Source: Clostridia bacterium
GTDB taxonomy: Bacteria > Bacillota_A > Clostridia > UBA1212 > UBA1255
DNA: 64,000 nucleotides
Direction of reading: 5' to 3'
NCBI GenBank assembly: GCA_017522515.1
Contig: JAFWZH010000232.1
Location: 20,925 to 84,924, forward strand
Shown here: positions 1 to 9,928 of the stretch, piece after piece
Position numbering within the stretch: the first letter of the stretch is position 1
Layout of the letters: every line of letters starts with the position of its first letter
Program-made: the position numbers and the translations under genes
The notes under the pieces: model-generated
The model's database searches: none
What the model was told of the DNA's origin: nothing
What the model saw: the letters and a program-made list of their open reading frames with translations, nothing else

Positions 1-429
1 ACAATCGAGATAGATATTAAACCTGAGGACTTAGAAATAGGCACGTATCGTTCCAGTGGAGCCGGTGGACAGCATATTAACAAAACAGACTCTGCTGTAA
101 GAATTACACATAAGCCTACAGGTATTACCGTTGCGTGTCAGACAGAGCGTTCTCAGCTTCAAAATAAAGAAACAGCAATGAAAATGTTGCGCTCAAAATT
201 GTTTGAAATTAAACAGAGAGAAAATGTAGAAAAAATTTCAGACATAAAGGGTAATCAAATGGAAATTGCGTGGGGAAGTCAAATTCGTTCGTACGTATTT
301 TGCCCGTATACTTTGGTTAAAGATCATCGAACAAACTACGAAGAGACTGTAGTTGAGAAAGTTATGGATGGTAATCTTGATGGTTTTATAAATGCGTATC
401 TTGTGAATGAATTTAACAAAAATAAATAA
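1..429 (+). CDS. prfB: Peptide chain release factor 2, C-terminal part (5' end outside window)
   Basis: Class I release factor that recognises UGA/UAA and triggers hydrolysis of peptidyl-tRNA on the ribosome. The open frame runs from base 1 without a start, so only the last 142 residues are present. The catalytic GGQ motif lies in [20 protein letters not shown] at about residues 19-38 of the fragment, followed by the family signature [13 protein letters not shown]...AMKML. The domain 2 tripeptide that separates RF2 from RF1 is outside the window, so RF2 rather than RF1 rests on the wording around GGQ. It heads a plus-strand run of genes with short gaps. Confidence 0.93.
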   Translation, partial: TIEIDIKPEDLEIGTYRSSGAGGQHINKTDSAVRITHKPTGITVACQTERSQLQNKETAMKMLRSKLFEIKQRENVEKISDIKGNQMEIAWGSQIRSYVFCPYTLVKDHRTNYEETVVEKVMDGNLDGFINAYLVNEFNKNK

Positions 430-468
430 TACTGATATTTGACTTAATATAAAACGGAGGTTAAATAT

Positions 469-1434
469 ATGAAATTAGGTGTACTAACAGTAGTTTTATC
501 ACAAATGGAACTTGAAAAGGCGATGAAATATCTCGCGGATTCAGGTGTTCAAATGGTGGAAATCGGTTGTGGCGGTTTCCCGGGAAAAGCACATTGCGAT
601 CCCGAAGTTCTTTTAAACGATGATTCTAAGCTCGAAGCGTTTAAAAATGCAATATATGGCAATGGGTTGGAAATCAGTGCACTCAGTTGTCACGGAAATC
701 CTGTTCATCCGAATAAAGAAAAAGCCAAGAAATTCCATGATGATTTTATAAATACTGTTTTACTTGCAGAAAAGCTTGGAGTTGACAGAATTGTAGGATT
801 TTCCGGATGCCCCGGTGATTGTCCTGAATCAAAATATCCAAACTGGGTAACATGTCCCTGGCCTGAGGATTTTCTTGAAATTCTTGATTACCAGTGGAAC
901 GAAGTACTCATTCCGTATTGGAAAGAAACTGCAGAGTTTGCAAAGCAACACGGTATCAAGAAAATCTGTTTTGAAATGCATCCCGGTTTCTGCGTATACA
1001 ATCCGGAAACACTCCTCAGAATGCGTGAGGCAGTTGGTGATATAATCGGCGCGAATTTTGATCCCAGTCACCTTATTTGGCAGGGTATGGATCCAGTGGA
1101 GGCTATTCGCACGCTCGGAGACGCTGTTTATTTTGTACACGGTAAAGATGTTCGCCTTGATAAAGCTAACATTGCCAAAAATGGTGTTCTTGACACAAAG
1201 CATTACGGCGATGTAATTAACAGAGCATGGGTATTCCGTACAATGGGATATGGTAATGATTACAAAATGTGGAAGGATATAGTTAGTATGCTCAAGTTGG
1301 TAGGATATGATGATGTAATCAGCATTGAGCATGAGGACTCTCTTATGTCTCCTGCCGAGGGTCTTCAAAAAGCTATTTCATTGCTTAAGGAAGTTCTCAT
1401 TTTTGAGAAAGCCGGAGAAATGTGGTGGGCGTAA
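469..1434 (+). CDS. Sugar phosphate isomerase/epimerase family TIM-barrel protein
   Basis: A 321-residue protein of the xylose isomerase-like/AP endonuclease 2 TIM-barrel family. Metal-ligand type residues are visible in ICFEMHPGF, NFDPSHLIWQG, HGKDVRL and ISIEHED, which give the Glu-Asp/His-His-Glu set these enzymes use to bind a divalent metal. Such proteins isomerise or epimerise sugars or sugar phosphates, but the substrate cannot be read from the sequence. A GGAGG site lies 8 bases before the ATG. The gene sits between prfB and dgt, which gives no pathway clue. Confidence 0.85.
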   Translation: MKLGVLTVVLSQMELEKAMKYLADSGVQMVEIGCGGFPGKAHCDPEVLLNDDSKLEAFKNAIYGNGLEISALSCHGNPVHPNKEKAKKFHDDFINTVLLAEKLGVDRIVGFSGCPGDCPESKYPNWVTCPWPEDFLEILDYQWNEVLIPYWKETAEFAKQHGIKKICFEMHPGFCVYNPETLLRMREAVGDIIGANFDPSHLIWQGMDPVEAIRTLGDAVYFVHGKDVRLDKANIAKNGVLDTKHYGDVINRAWVFRTMGYGNDYKMWKDIVSMLKLVGYDDVISIEHEDSLMSPAEGLQKAISLLKEVLIFEKAGEMWWA

Positions 1435-1437
1435 TTT

Positions 1438-2574
1438 ATGTGGCGTGATATCAGACTTGAACAGGAAAAGCAACTTTCGCCGCTGGCGGCACATTCCGTA
1501 GATACTTTGGGTAGACGTTTGCCCGAAGAACCGTGCAAAATTCGCTCAGATTATGAGAGGGATGCAGACAGAATTCTGTATTCGGAGGATTTCAGACGCC
1601 TGCGTCACAAAACGCAAGTTTTCTTTAATGCGAAAAGTGACCATATTTGTACAAGAATGGAACATGTTTTGTATGTACGTGCGATTTCTGTTACTATTGG
1701 TAGAACGCTTGGGCTTAATCAAGATTTAATAAATGCAATTGCTTTGGGGCATGACGTTGGCCATGCTCCTTTTGGACACACAGGTGAAAGAGTTCTGGAT
1801 AGTTGCATTAAAAAGATAAATCCGGCTCTTTCTTTTCACCACGAATCACATAGCTTGAGAGTTGTTGACAGGCTTAGTGAAAGAATTTCAAAAGAAAAAA
1901 TATATGAGAAGAATGGTCTTAATCTTACATACGAGGTAAGGGACGGTATAGTAAGTCATTGCGGAGAGAATTATGACGAGTACGTTCTGTACGCAGACAA
2001 GATGAAAGACCCGAATTTAATTTATGAGACAGAACACAGAAAGTGCATGCCGTATACATTAGAGGCTTGTGTTGTGCGTCTTGTTGACAAGATTGCTTAT
2101 GTTGGCAGGGATATTGAGGATGCAATCAGAGCTAAACTTATAGATTACAAAGATATAAGTCCTGAAATTCGCTGTGAGCTTGGTGCTACCAACGGAGAAA
2201 TGATTAATACACTTGTGCTTGATCTTATAGAAAACAGCTATAATACAGAGTATATTCGATTGAGTAGAGCAAAGGGTGAGGCTTTGCGTGAAATGATATT
2301 GACCAACAACAAGCAAATTTACCAATCCGGACTTTTAAGAAGATATGAAATAACTGCCAAAAACGCAATCGAGGGACTTTTCGAAATACTCTATGAAAAT
2401 GCCAAAAATCTTGATCGCAAAAATAAAAGCAAAACCATGCAAAGGCTTATTTCATACATTGACGAAAAGGGATATGGGGAGGATGAGCAACCTGAGCAAA
2501 TAGTTACAGACTATATTGCAGGAATGACAGATGCGTATGCACTTCAGACCTTCGAGGATTTGTATTGGATTTGA
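1438..2574 (+). CDS. dgt: Deoxyguanosinetriphosphate triphosphohydrolase-like HD protein
   Basis: A 378-residue HD-domain protein of the dNTP triphosphohydrolase family, which splits dNTPs into deoxynucleoside and tripolyphosphate. The N-terminal signature RLRHKTQVF.....D..RMEH is followed by the metal-binding HD box in ALGHDVGHAPFGHTGE at about residues 102-117 and a later Asp in RLVDKIAYVGRD. Length fits the short bacterial type. The ATG follows the upstream stop by only 3 bases, so translation is probably coupled. With the next gene, yfbR, it forms a pair of deoxynucleotide-degrading HD enzymes, suggesting control of dNTP pools. Confidence 0.9.
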   Translation: MWRDIRLEQEKQLSPLAAHSVDTLGRRLPEEPCKIRSDYERDADRILYSEDFRRLRHKTQVFFNAKSDHICTRMEHVLYVRAISVTIGRTLGLNQDLINAIALGHDVGHAPFGHTGERVLDSCIKKINPALSFHHESHSLRVVDRLSERISKEKIYEKNGLNLTYEVRDGIVSHCGENYDEYVLYADKMKDPNLIYETEHRKCMPYTLEACVVRLVDKIAYVGRDIEDAIRAKLIDYKDISPEIRCELGATNGEMINTLVLDLIENSYNTEYIRLSRAKGEALREMILTNNKQIYQSGLLRRYEITAKNAIEGLFEILYENAKNLDRKNKSKTMQRLISYIDEKGYGEDEQPEQIVTDYIAGMTDAYALQTFEDLYWI

Positions 2575-2589
2575 CAGGGGCTTAACGAA

Positions 2590-3180
2590 ATGAAGGAACA
2601 GTTTGATTTTTATGCATATATAAATAGAATGAAATATATTGTACGCTGGGGGCTTATGAGAAATACCAACTCTGAAAACATTCAGGAGCACAGCCTCGTG
2701 GTTGCTATTCTTGCTCATGCCCTTGCCATTATTCATAATAAGCTTTGCGGTTGTGAAGAACTTTCGCCTGACAAAGCTTGCGTATATGGCGTATTTCATG
2801 ATGCAGCGGAGATTATTACAGGAGATTTACCCACACCTGTTAAGTATTATAATCCTGTGATAAAGGCAAATTATCAGGATATAGAGGATGTGGCAAAGGA
2901 AAAACTTTTATCTATGCTTCCGGAGGATATGGATGAAATCTATAGACCTATTTTGTTCTATGAGAATAACGATGAAAAGTATTATCCGATAGTCAAGGCG
3001 GCAGACAAGCTTTCGGCATATATAAAGTGTGCAGAGGAAGTAAAATCAGGCAATAGAGAGTTTGTAAAAGCTATGGAGACAACAAGAAAATCTCTTGATG
3101 AATCCGATTTGCCGGAAGTAAGATATTTTATGGATCATTATATGGAAGGCTTTAATAAAACCCTTGATGAAATGAATTAA
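2590..3180 (+). CDS. yfbR: 5'-deoxynucleotidase, YfbR type (HD domain)
   Basis: A 196-residue HD phosphohydrolase closely resembling E. coli YfbR, which removes the 5' phosphate from deoxyribonucleoside monophosphates. Shared signatures are RWGLMRN near the N-terminus, the His of [10 protein letters not shown], the HD pair in [18 protein letters not shown] at about residues 74-91, and a later Asp in [15 protein letters not shown]. It lies 15 bases after dgt. E. coli YfbR takes part in dCMP/dUMP dephosphorylation and thymidine supply; the same role here is an inference. Confidence 0.9.
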   Translation: MKEQFDFYAYINRMKYIVRWGLMRNTNSENIQEHSLVVAILAHALAIIHNKLCGCEELSPDKACVYGVFHDAAEIITGDLPTPVKYYNPVIKANYQDIEDVAKEKLLSMLPEDMDEIYRPILFYENNDEKYYPIVKAADKLSAYIKCAEEVKSGNREFVKAMETTRKSLDESDLPEVRYFMDHYMEGFNKTLDEMN

Positions 3181-3224
3181 AAGGGGTAGACTGTGTAATA
3201 TTAGAGGAAAGGTTATGTGGAAAA

Positions 3225-5975
3225 ATGGGATTATTTGAGAAAATATTTGGAACATACAGCGATCGTGCAATCAAACAAATTAAGCCGATAGTTGAAGAAA
3301 TAAATAGTTTAGAGCCTACTATGAAGGCAAAAACAGACAGCGAACTAAAAGAAATGACTAACATTTTCAAAAAAAGGTTGGCAGACGGAGAGGAACTAGA
3401 TGATATTTTACCTGAGGCATTTGCTGTTGTGAGAGAGGCAGCTTGGCGTGTGTTAGGCCAAAGACATTATGATGTGCAGCTTATTGGTGGAATCGTTCTT
3501 CATCAAGGCAGAATTGCAGAAATGAAAACGGGTGAAGGTAAAACGTTGGTTTCTACTTTGCCGGCTTATCTGAATGCTCTTTCGGGAAAAGGAGTTCATC
3601 TTGTTACTGTAAACGACTATCTTGCAAAGCGTGACAGTGAGTGGATGGGAAAAATATACAATTTCTTAGGACTTTCGGTGGGTGTTATTATCCACGACAT
3701 GAAGCCCAAGGAGAGGCAAGAAGCATATGCATGTGATATTACATATGCAACAAATAATGAATTGGGCTTCGATTATTTAAGAGATAATATGGTTCGATAT
3801 AAAGAACAACTTGTTCAAAGAGATCTTAATTTTGCTATTGTGGATGAGGTAGACAGCATTTTGATAGATGAAGCGAGGACACCGCTTATTATTTCAGGTG
3901 CGGGAGCGAAATCCAGCGATATGTATGAAAGAGCAGATAATTTTGTCAGTACATTGTCAAAACTTGTTATTAAAGAGACAGATAACAAAAACCTTATGGA
4001 TGATGTGACAGAGGATTACATTGTTGATGAAAAAGCTCGTTCCGCAACACTTACAAAACACGGTGTTGAAAAGGCAGAAAAATGGTTTGGCATAGAGAAT
4101 CTTTCTGATTCCGATAATGCGACAATATCCCATCATATTAATCAAGCGTTGAAAGCACACGGTGTCATGCAAAGAGATATTGATTACGTTATAAAGGATG
4201 ACAGTATTATAATTGTAGACGAGTTTACAGGACGTCTTATGTTTGGCAGAAGATACAATGAGGGCCTGCATCAAGCTATCGAAGCAAAAGAACATGTTAA
4301 GATTGAAAAAGAAAGTATGACACATGCTACCATTACTTTTCAGAATTTCTTCCGCATGTATGAAAAATTGTCAGGTATGACAGGTACAGCTCAAACGGAA
4401 GAAGGAGAGTTTAACGATATTTATTCCTTGGATGTTATTGTTATTCCCACAAATAAGCCGGTAGCAAGAAAAGATTTCCCTGATGTTGTATATAAAACAG
4501 TAAATGGCAAATATAATGCTTTGGTTAATGATGTAAGAGAAGCTCATGAAAAAGGACAACCTGTGCTGATAGGTACTGTGTCTATAGAAAAATCTGAGTA
4601 CTTAAGCAAACTTCTCAGCAGAAGTGGTATAAAGCATAATGTTTTGAATGCTAAAAATCATGAACGAGAGGCAGAAATTGTTGCACAAGCAGGTAAGTTT
4701 GGAGCAGTTACAATTGCAACCAATATGGCGGGACGCGGTACGGATATTGTACTTGGCGGTAACAGCGAATATATGGCAAAACAGGCAATGAGAAAACAGG
4801 GATACGATGATATGCTTATAGCCTTGGCAGATAGTTATGCAGACACAGAAGACGAGATTATCCTATCTGCACGTCAAGAATATAGAAATCTTGTAGAGGA
4901 ATACTCCAAAACAACAAAAGCTGAGAGAGAAAAAGTAAAAGAAGCCGGAGGTCTGTTTATCATGGGTACAGAGCGTCATGAGTCAAGACGTATTGATAAT
5001 CAGCTCAGAGGACGTGCCGGCAGACAGGGAGATCCCGGAATGTCTCGCTTTTACATTTCTTTGGAGGACGACCTTATGCGTCTGTTTGGAGGAGAAAGAA
5101 TAGAAGCTATGATGAGCCGTCTGGGAGATGACTTTGCTTTGGAAAACAGCATGCTGTCCGGAGCTATAGAAAATGCTCAAAGAAAGGTAGAAGGACGAAA
5201 TTTCGAAACACGAAAACATGTTTTGCAATATGATGATGTAATGAATCAGCAAAGAGAGATAATATATGCTCAAAGAAGACGTGTCCTTGACGGAGAAAAT
5301 ATGAAGGAACAATTTTCATCCATGATACGAAACAGAATTGCAGAGACGGTAGAGTTTTATTGCAATAAAGATATTTCACCTGCAGAGTGGGATTTAGAAC
5401 CCATTAAGCGCGACCTTGTGGGTATTGTTTCTGCAGATATAGTCGACTCTTTTAATGATAGCAGAAAGGGCTTGAAACCGGAACAGATTATTGAGGCTCT
5501 TGTTGAAGATACACTTAGCCGCTATGATGCAAAAGAAGAAGAACTCGGCAGTGATGTTATGAGAGAAGTTGAGCGTGTTGTTATGCTGATGTCTGTTGAC
5601 GAAAACTGGATGACACATATTGATGCTATCGACCAATTGAAATATGGCGTTGGCCTGCAGGCGTATGGTCACAGAGATCCTGTTGTAGAGTATAAATTCC
5701 AGGCTTTTAGTATGTTTGAGGATATGAACAGAACTATTCAGGATCAGGCTGTAAGAGGAATATTCAGTATTCAAGTGAAACGCGGTGAAGCAATAGAAAG
5801 GAAAGCAGTTGCCGGTCCCGGAAAAGAGGGCTTTGCCGGAGAAAACAGAGATAAAAAAATTAAGGAGTCAAAGCCTAAACCGCAAAGCTATACAAGACAA
5901 GGTGCTAAGGTGGGAAGAAATGATCCTTGCCCTTGCGGTAGTGGTAAAAAATATAAGAATTGTTGCGGTGAGTAA
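3225..5975 (+). CDS. secA: Preprotein translocase ATPase SecA
   Basis: The 916-residue motor that pushes unfolded preproteins through SecYEG. Visible are the Walker A loop MKTGEGKT in nucleotide-binding domain 1, the DEAD-type [15 protein letters not shown], the preprotein cross-linking insertion after it, motifs [10 protein letters not shown] and [13 protein letters not shown] in domain 2, and a C-terminal SEC-C zinc-binding tail, [16 protein letters not shown], that contacts SecB-like partners or lipid. Length is full for the family. An AGAGGAAAGG stretch lies upstream of the ATG. Confidence 0.98.
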   Translation: MGLFEKIFGTYSDRAIKQIKPIVEEINSLEPTMKAKTDSELKEMTNIFKKRLADGEELDDILPEAFAVVREAAWRVLGQRHYDVQLIGGIVLHQGRIAEMKTGEGKTLVSTLPAYLNALSGKGVHLVTVNDYLAKRDSEWMGKIYNFLGLSVGVIIHDMKPKERQEAYACDITYATNNELGFDYLRDNMVRYKEQLVQRDLNFAIVDEVDSILIDEARTPLIISGAGAKSSDMYERADNFVSTLSKLVIKETDNKNLMDDVTEDYIVDEKARSATLTKHGVEKAEKWFGIENLSDSDNATISHHINQALKAHGVMQRDIDYVIKDDSIIIVDEFTGRLMFGRRYNEGLHQAIEAKEHVKIEKESMTHATITFQNFFRMYEKLSGMTGTAQTEEGEFNDIYSLDVIVIPTNKPVARKDFPDVVYKTVNGKYNALVNDVREAHEKGQPVLIGTVSIEKSEYLSKLLSRSGIKHNVLNAKNHEREAEIVAQAGKFGAVTIATNMAGRGTDIVLGGNSEYMAKQAMRKQGYDDMLIALADSYADTEDEIILSARQEYRNLVEEYSKTTKAEREKVKEAGGLFIMGTERHESRRIDNQLRGRAGRQGDPGMSRFYISLEDDLMRLFGGERIEAMMSRLGDDFALENSMLSGAIENAQRKVEGRNFETRKHVLQYDDVMNQQREIIYAQRRRVLDGENMKEQFSSMIRNRIAETVEFYCNKDISPAEWDLEPIKRDLVGIVSADIVDSFNDSRKGLKPEQIIEALVEDTLSRYDAKEEELGSDVMREVERVVMLMSVDENWMTHIDAIDQLKYGVGLQAYGHRDPVVEYKFQAFSMFEDMNRTIQDQAVRGIFSIQVKRGEAIERKAVAGPGKEGFAGENRDKKIKESKPKPQSYTRQGAKVGRNDPCPCGSGKKYKNCCGE

Positions 5976-6005
5976 AAACATTTTTTGTTAAGTGGTGTAT
6001 GTAGC

Positions 6006-6869
6006 ATGATCGATGTAGTAAAAGAAGTGGGAATGTTCAAACCAATAGATTTGACACATATCCCTGAAATATATAAACCTGCCACAGAACAGATGAGAAC
6101 GTCTTTTATTTTATATAACAAGGCGCTTCATGAGGTTCATTACGGTCATGAGGATATTGCTAAAAATTATCTTCGCAAGGCAGTAACAATCTTTCCGGAG
6201 TTTTATGATGCTGTCATGGTTTTGGGGATACTTGTGTTTGCAAACGGTGATAGAATTGGTGCTGTAAGAATCTTTAATTCTGTAAAAGATGTGGAGAGAA
6301 GGGCTGAGTCTATAGGTTTGCTTGACCATCTTGTAGAAGAGGCAGAGAAACCTTCTTCAGGGCGAACCATAAAGACAAAAATGAATTCAGAGGGGCAAGG
6401 AAATAAAAAACTTGCAAATGTTATGGGAAGCGGACAAAGAGAGAATGCTCCTGTTCAGCAGAGAGAGGCAAAATACAGCAAAGGTCAAATATTTGAACGA
6501 CAAAGTGGATACTATGAGCCGCAACCTCAACGAAAGCATTCTGTAACGTCTGTGAGACCGGCTTACGGCAGCTATAGAAAAGTTTCTGAAAAAGCCGAAA
6601 TAGAAGAAAGCATAGAACAGCATCAAACTCAAAATGCGCAACAAAGACAACCTGCAGAGGCGATTTTGTTTAAAAATCAAGCAAAGGATATGCATGATAT
6701 TCGTCTTTTGAATAAATACTTATTGATTATTATGGGTATTCTTTTGGCATTTCTTATTGTGATATCAACAATGCTTGTAAACAGAACCTCGGAGGTTAAA
6801 CAGCTTGAAGAGAAAAACGAAGAGTTGTATCAAATTGTTGAAAAAATCCAAAGTAATCAAAACACATAG
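6006..6869 (+). CDS. TPR-like protein with one C-terminal membrane segment and coiled coil
   Basis: About 287 residues from the ATG at 6006; an in-frame TTG at 5985 would add 7, and neither has a strong ribosome binding site. Residues about 20-110 look like tetratricopeptide helices (paired helices with YNKALHEVHYG, AKNYLRKAV, DAVMVLGILVFANGD). A polar Gln/Glu-rich linker follows, then one hydrophobic segment near residues 235-257 and a short charged coiled coil at the end. The topology suggests a cytoplasmic scaffold anchored in the membrane with its tail outside. It lies 30 bases downstream of secA and may be co-transcribed. Function is unknown. Confidence 0.7.
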   Translation: MIDVVKEVGMFKPIDLTHIPEIYKPATEQMRTSFILYNKALHEVHYGHEDIAKNYLRKAVTIFPEFYDAVMVLGILVFANGDRIGAVRIFNSVKDVERRAESIGLLDHLVEEAEKPSSGRTIKTKMNSEGQGNKKLANVMGSGQRENAPVQQREAKYSKGQIFERQSGYYEPQPQRKHSVTSVRPAYGSYRKVSEKAEIEESIEQHQTQNAQQRQPAEAILFKNQAKDMHDIRLLNKYLLIIMGILLAFLIVISTMLVNRTSEVKQLEEKNEELYQIVEKIQSNQNT

Positions 6870-6898
6870 AATGAATTAGAAGGAGGGACTTCCGAAAA

Positions 6899-7411
6899 GT
6901 GTTTCGTATTGAAGAAATGACAGAAGAGGCTGCTCGAATAATATCTAAATGGAAGTATCCTTTTCCTTATGAGATTTATAGTTTTTCGGATAGTGAAGAC
7001 GAAATTGAAGAGCTTCAAAACGGACTTCATTTTGCAGTATATTTGAATGAAGCAGAAGAAGCTTGCTTTGACAGCGAACCTTGCGGTTTTGTTGCTTTCG
7101 GATGGTCTGCGCAAATTCAAGATAATAAGCTCAGATGCTTTTACGACGATGAATCTTATACTGATATTGCTTTTGGGTTAAGACCTGACCTTTGCGGGAT
7201 GGGTAAGGGACAAACTTTTGTAAAAACTGTTATTGATTTTGTAAAAGATGTTTTTGAAGATGATGGTATACGACTCACTGTTGATACAGAAAACAAAAGA
7301 GCGTGCAAACTCTATGAAAAAATGGGTTTCAGAGAGATACACGCCTTTAATACAAAATGTGTTGACGCGGCAAAAGGCCGAACACTTTCTATGAAAATTA
7401 TGGTATTATGA
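6899..7411 (+). CDS. GNAT family N-acetyltransferase
   Basis: A 170-residue GCN5-related acetyltransferase that moves an acetyl group from acetyl-CoA to an amine. The acetyl-CoA loop is seen as GLRPDLCGMGKGQTFV (about residues 96-111), followed by the typical LTVDTENKRACKLYEKMGF strand-helix end. The start is GTG at 6899 with AGGAGGG 11 bases before it; there is no better ATG. The substrate is not evident. The end overlaps the convergent amidohydrolase gene by 6 bases. Confidence 0.83.
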   Translation: MFRIEEMTEEAARIISKWKYPFPYEIYSFSDSEDEIEELQNGLHFAVYLNEAEEACFDSEPCGFVAFGWSAQIQDNKLRCFYDDESYTDIAFGLRPDLCGMGKGQTFVKTVIDFVKDVFEDDGIRLTVDTENKRACKLYEKMGFREIHAFNTKCVDAAKGRTLSMKIMVL

Positions 7412-8200
7412 TAAACCGAAAAATTTAAGGGCATTATCTGATAAAATCATGCGACGCTCGTCTGCTGTAATATCCAGCTTGTTAAAACGTTCCATTTCGT
7501 CCTTGTGACACCACATTGGGGAGTCAGTTCCGAAAAATACATGATCGACACCGTGCGCATGTATGATTTTTGAAGCATCTTCGGGAGAAACAAACATTAG
7601 CGCGCTGCTGGTATCGATATAAACGCGAGGATGTCCGAAATATATTTGTGCTTCTTCCCAACATCTGTAACCTCCCAAATGCGCAGCAGTAGTTATTAAT
7701 TTTGGGAATTTTTCGACAATATTATATAATCTTTTAGGCTTTGAAAAATCATATCGGTTATCTCCTGTGTGAAAAAGAATGGGAAGACGACCTTGTGCTG
7801 CCTCGTAAATAGGATATGCAGACTCATCATCTATGTTGAACTTTTGAAAATCAGGATGAAGCTTTATACCGTGAAGGCCAAGAGAAATAATCCTGTCGAT
7901 TTCTCCGGGAATGTCCTCAAAATCCGGATGTATAGAGCCATATCCGATAAATTCAGGGTGAGAAGCTTGCTGTTCTGCAATAAAGTTGTTAATAGACTGT
8001 ACCTGATGTGCAGTTGTTGCAGTGGAGCTGACAAGATATTTTTCTACGCCTATTGTTTTACCATCTTCTAAAATATATTCGGGAGTACCTTTGATTTCCA
8101 TTTTAATATCATAAAAATCACCTATGGCACCTACTGCCTTATCCGCAATTTTTACAGGGAAAATATGTGTATGCATATTAATTATACGTTCTGATGGCAT
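7406..8200 (-). CDS. Amidohydrolase family TIM-barrel metal-dependent hydrolase
   Basis: A 264-residue amidohydrolase (COG2159-like). The first metal motif NMHTHIFP is near the N-terminus, with KLHPDFQ, LFHTGD, TAAHLGG and FFGTDSPMW supplying the later His and Asp ligands. I take the ATG at 8200 because GGAGG lies 8 bases upstream; an in-frame ATG at 8227 would put that site inside the gene. The family includes decarboxylases and hydrolases of aromatic acids, and the actual substrate cannot be told. It stands alone and converges with the GNAT gene. Confidence 0.85.
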   Translation of the reverse strand: MPSERIINMHTHIFPVKIADKAVGAIGDFYDIKMEIKGTPEYILEDGKTIGVEKYLVSSTATTAHQVQSINNFIAEQQASHPEFIGYGSIHPDFEDIPGEIDRIISLGLHGIKLHPDFQKFNIDDESAYPIYEAAQGRLPILFHTGDNRYDFSKPKRLYNIVEKFPKLITTAAHLGGYRCWEEAQIYFGHPRVYIDTSSALMFVSPEDASKIIHAHGVDHVFFGTDSPMWCHKDEMERFNKLDITADERRMILSDNALKFFGLS

Positions 8201-8299
8201 TGTTAAAACCTCCGCAAAATACATCACGGCTTTATGCCGCGATGGTTAGTATAACAAAAATCAATAATTACTTCAATACTTGAAAGCTTTCGTTTTGAC

Positions 8300-8328
8300 T
8301 TGACAAAACAAGATTTAATTGATATAAA
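8300..8328 (+). promoter_or_regulatory. Sigma-A type promoter of the formyl-THF cyclo-ligase gene
   Basis: TTGACA at 8300-8305 and TATAAA at 8323-8328 with a 17-base spacer, 27 bases before the ATG of the next gene. Confidence 0.75.
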
Positions 8329-8354
8329 AGCTCAAGAGGGTTGATTAATAAAAG

Positions 8355-8882
8355 ATGGAATGGTGGATAAATTCAGTGGTTAGTTCTGAAAGATTTGTGG
8401 CTGAAACCAAATTCATAAAGCTTCCTCAATATGATGATGCCGATTTAGTTATGTGTTACGTATCAACAAAAGAAGAAGCGGATACTTGGTGGCTTTTACA
8501 AAAAGTAATACAAGATGGTAAAAAATTGGCTGTACCTCGGGTTGATGGAGATATGATGGAATTTTATATTCTTGAAGATTTAAATAAGTTGCAATCCGGT
8601 AAGTTTGGAATATTTGAACCTTCCCACGACTGTGAGTTGTATATTCCGAAAAAAGGAGATTTGATGGCAGTTCCCGGTGTTGGTTTTGATGAAAAATGCA
8701 ACAGAAAAGGACATGGACGCGGTTATTACGATAAATATTTTGGTAAATACGGCAGTGGAACTTTCTGCAAAATTGCGTTTGCTTTAGAATTTCAGGTAGA
8801 GAAACAATTGGCAAACGTAATGCCGCATGATGTTCCGATGGATATGATTCTAACAGAAGAAAGAATCATATCAAGAGTGTAA
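8355..8882 (+). CDS. 5-formyltetrahydrofolate cyclo-ligase
   Basis: ATP-dependent enzyme that turns 5-formyl-THF into 5,10-methenyl-THF (MTHFS, also called YqgN/YgfA/Fau). The family signature VPGVGFDEKCNRKGHGRGYY (about residues 112-131) carries the glycine-rich ATP/phosphate loop. The end MPHDVPMDMILTEE is also typical. At 175 residues it is shorter than usual: the first helix with its conserved basic residues is mostly missing, and a stop codon directly upstream (8349) rules out an in-frame extension. It may be a natural short form or a slightly truncated enzyme. Confidence 0.85.
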   Translation: MEWWINSVVSSERFVAETKFIKLPQYDDADLVMCYVSTKEEADTWWLLQKVIQDGKKLAVPRVDGDMMEFYILEDLNKLQSGKFGIFEPSHDCELYIPKKGDLMAVPGVGFDEKCNRKGHGRGYYDKYFGKYGSGTFCKIAFALEFQVEKQLANVMPHDVPMDMILTEERIISRV

Positions 8883-8910
8883 AAATTTAAAATAATTCGC
8901 GATTTTTACA

Positions 8911-8939
8911 TTGCAATATTTGGCTTGCAGTTATATACT
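8911..8939 (+). promoter_or_regulatory. Sigma-A type promoter of the O-acetylation cluster
   Basis: TTGCAA at 8911-8916 and TATACT at 8934-8939 with a 17-base spacer, 34 bases before the ATG at 8974. It probably drives the five-gene cluster ending at 13372. Confidence 0.6.
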
Positions 8940-8973
8940 GTATCAGATAAAGATTGTCGAGAGGTTCGATTAT

Positions 8974-9891
8974 ATGAATTACAATGAGGGACAAAATAAT
9001 TCAAATAAAAACGGAACGGTTTCCACAGTGATCACTTGTATACTGCTGGCAATCGTTGTTTTTATGTTTATTCTTGTAGTTATTGATGACATTGGAGAGG
9101 ATAAACAAATAAATGAGTCTGCAAGCACCGCTTCCGCAATTATACATAAACCGACAGGAAGCAATCCTACTGTTCAGACAACAGACATGCCGCAAACATA
9201 TACGGAAGACCCGCAGCAAACTGCAGCTGTACAGCCAACTAAAACTCCGGTTGGGGAGTATAAATTCGGTGAGCCTGTACACGAAAAATTGCCTGCTGTT
9301 GATATGAACTACTTTAAAGATGCGATATTTATAGGTGACTCTCGAATGGAAGACTTTGGTATGTTTACGGGAACAGCCAAATATGCCACTTTTTATGCAA
9401 AGGTAGGTCTTACCATAAAAAAACTTATAAATATTGACGGTAGTGAGCTTGTTAAATTTAAAGTAGATGGAGAATCCTTGACATTTTTGGAGGCTCTGAA
9501 AAAAAAGAACGAGTTCAAAAAAGCTTATGTTATGTTTGGATATAATGAGTTGGGATGGCCGAAAGCAAATTTTAAGAAGTTTTACACACAATTTTTGAAT
9601 GAAATCAGAAAAATAAATCCTGACGCAATAATATATGTTTATTGTGTTATACCGGTGGGGCGTAATCCAAGAGATGCAGATGTTTCCGTTGAAAATAACG
9701 AACGTATTGCCGAATATAATGAGGTTATCAGAGAAATTTGCAAGGAAGGACAATATCATTATCTAAATGTTCAAGAGGTAATGATTGATAATGAAGGTTA
9801 TTTGCCGGACCATGCGGCGACGGATGGCATCCATCCCACTGTGGAGTATTACAAAATATGGTTGGAATATACAAAGAGCCATACAATTTAA
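8974..9891 (+). CDS. SGNH/GDSL-type hydrolase with N-terminal membrane anchor
   Basis: A 305-residue protein with one hydrophobic segment (about residues 16-37), a Thr/Pro/Gln-rich linker and an extracytoplasmic SGNH domain. Block I is FIGDSRMEDFG with the catalytic Ser; block III is FGYNELGWP with Asn; the Asp-His pair is in DGIHPT near the C-terminus. Such enzymes act as O-acetyl esterases or transferases on surface glycans. The ATG at 8974 is chosen over TTG 8911 because GAGAGG precedes it and 8911 falls in the promoter. It opens the MBOAT/DHHW cluster, which supports a role in glycan O-acetylation. Confidence 0.85.
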   Translation: MNYNEGQNNSNKNGTVSTVITCILLAIVVFMFILVVIDDIGEDKQINESASTASAIIHKPTGSNPTVQTTDMPQTYTEDPQQTAAVQPTKTPVGEYKFGEPVHEKLPAVDMNYFKDAIFIGDSRMEDFGMFTGTAKYATFYAKVGLTIKKLINIDGSELVKFKVDGESLTFLEALKKKNEFKKAYVMFGYNELGWPKANFKKFYTQFLNEIRKINPDAIIYVYCVIPVGRNPRDADVSVENNERIAEYNEVIREICKEGQYHYLNVQEVMIDNEGYLPDHAATDGIHPTVEYYKIWLEYTKSHTI

Positions 9892-9928
9892 TCTGTTTAT
9901 GTGTTAATTTGATACGGAGGTTTTTATT

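Noticed and set aside
829..1368. A 179-codon minus-strand frame inside the TIM-barrel isomerase gene
   Set aside because: It is antisense to a well-supported gene and its protein has no family look.
9001..9759. A 252-codon minus-strand frame inside the SGNH hydrolase gene
   Set aside because: Low-complexity Phe/Ile/Tyr-rich shadow of an AT-rich gene on the other strand.
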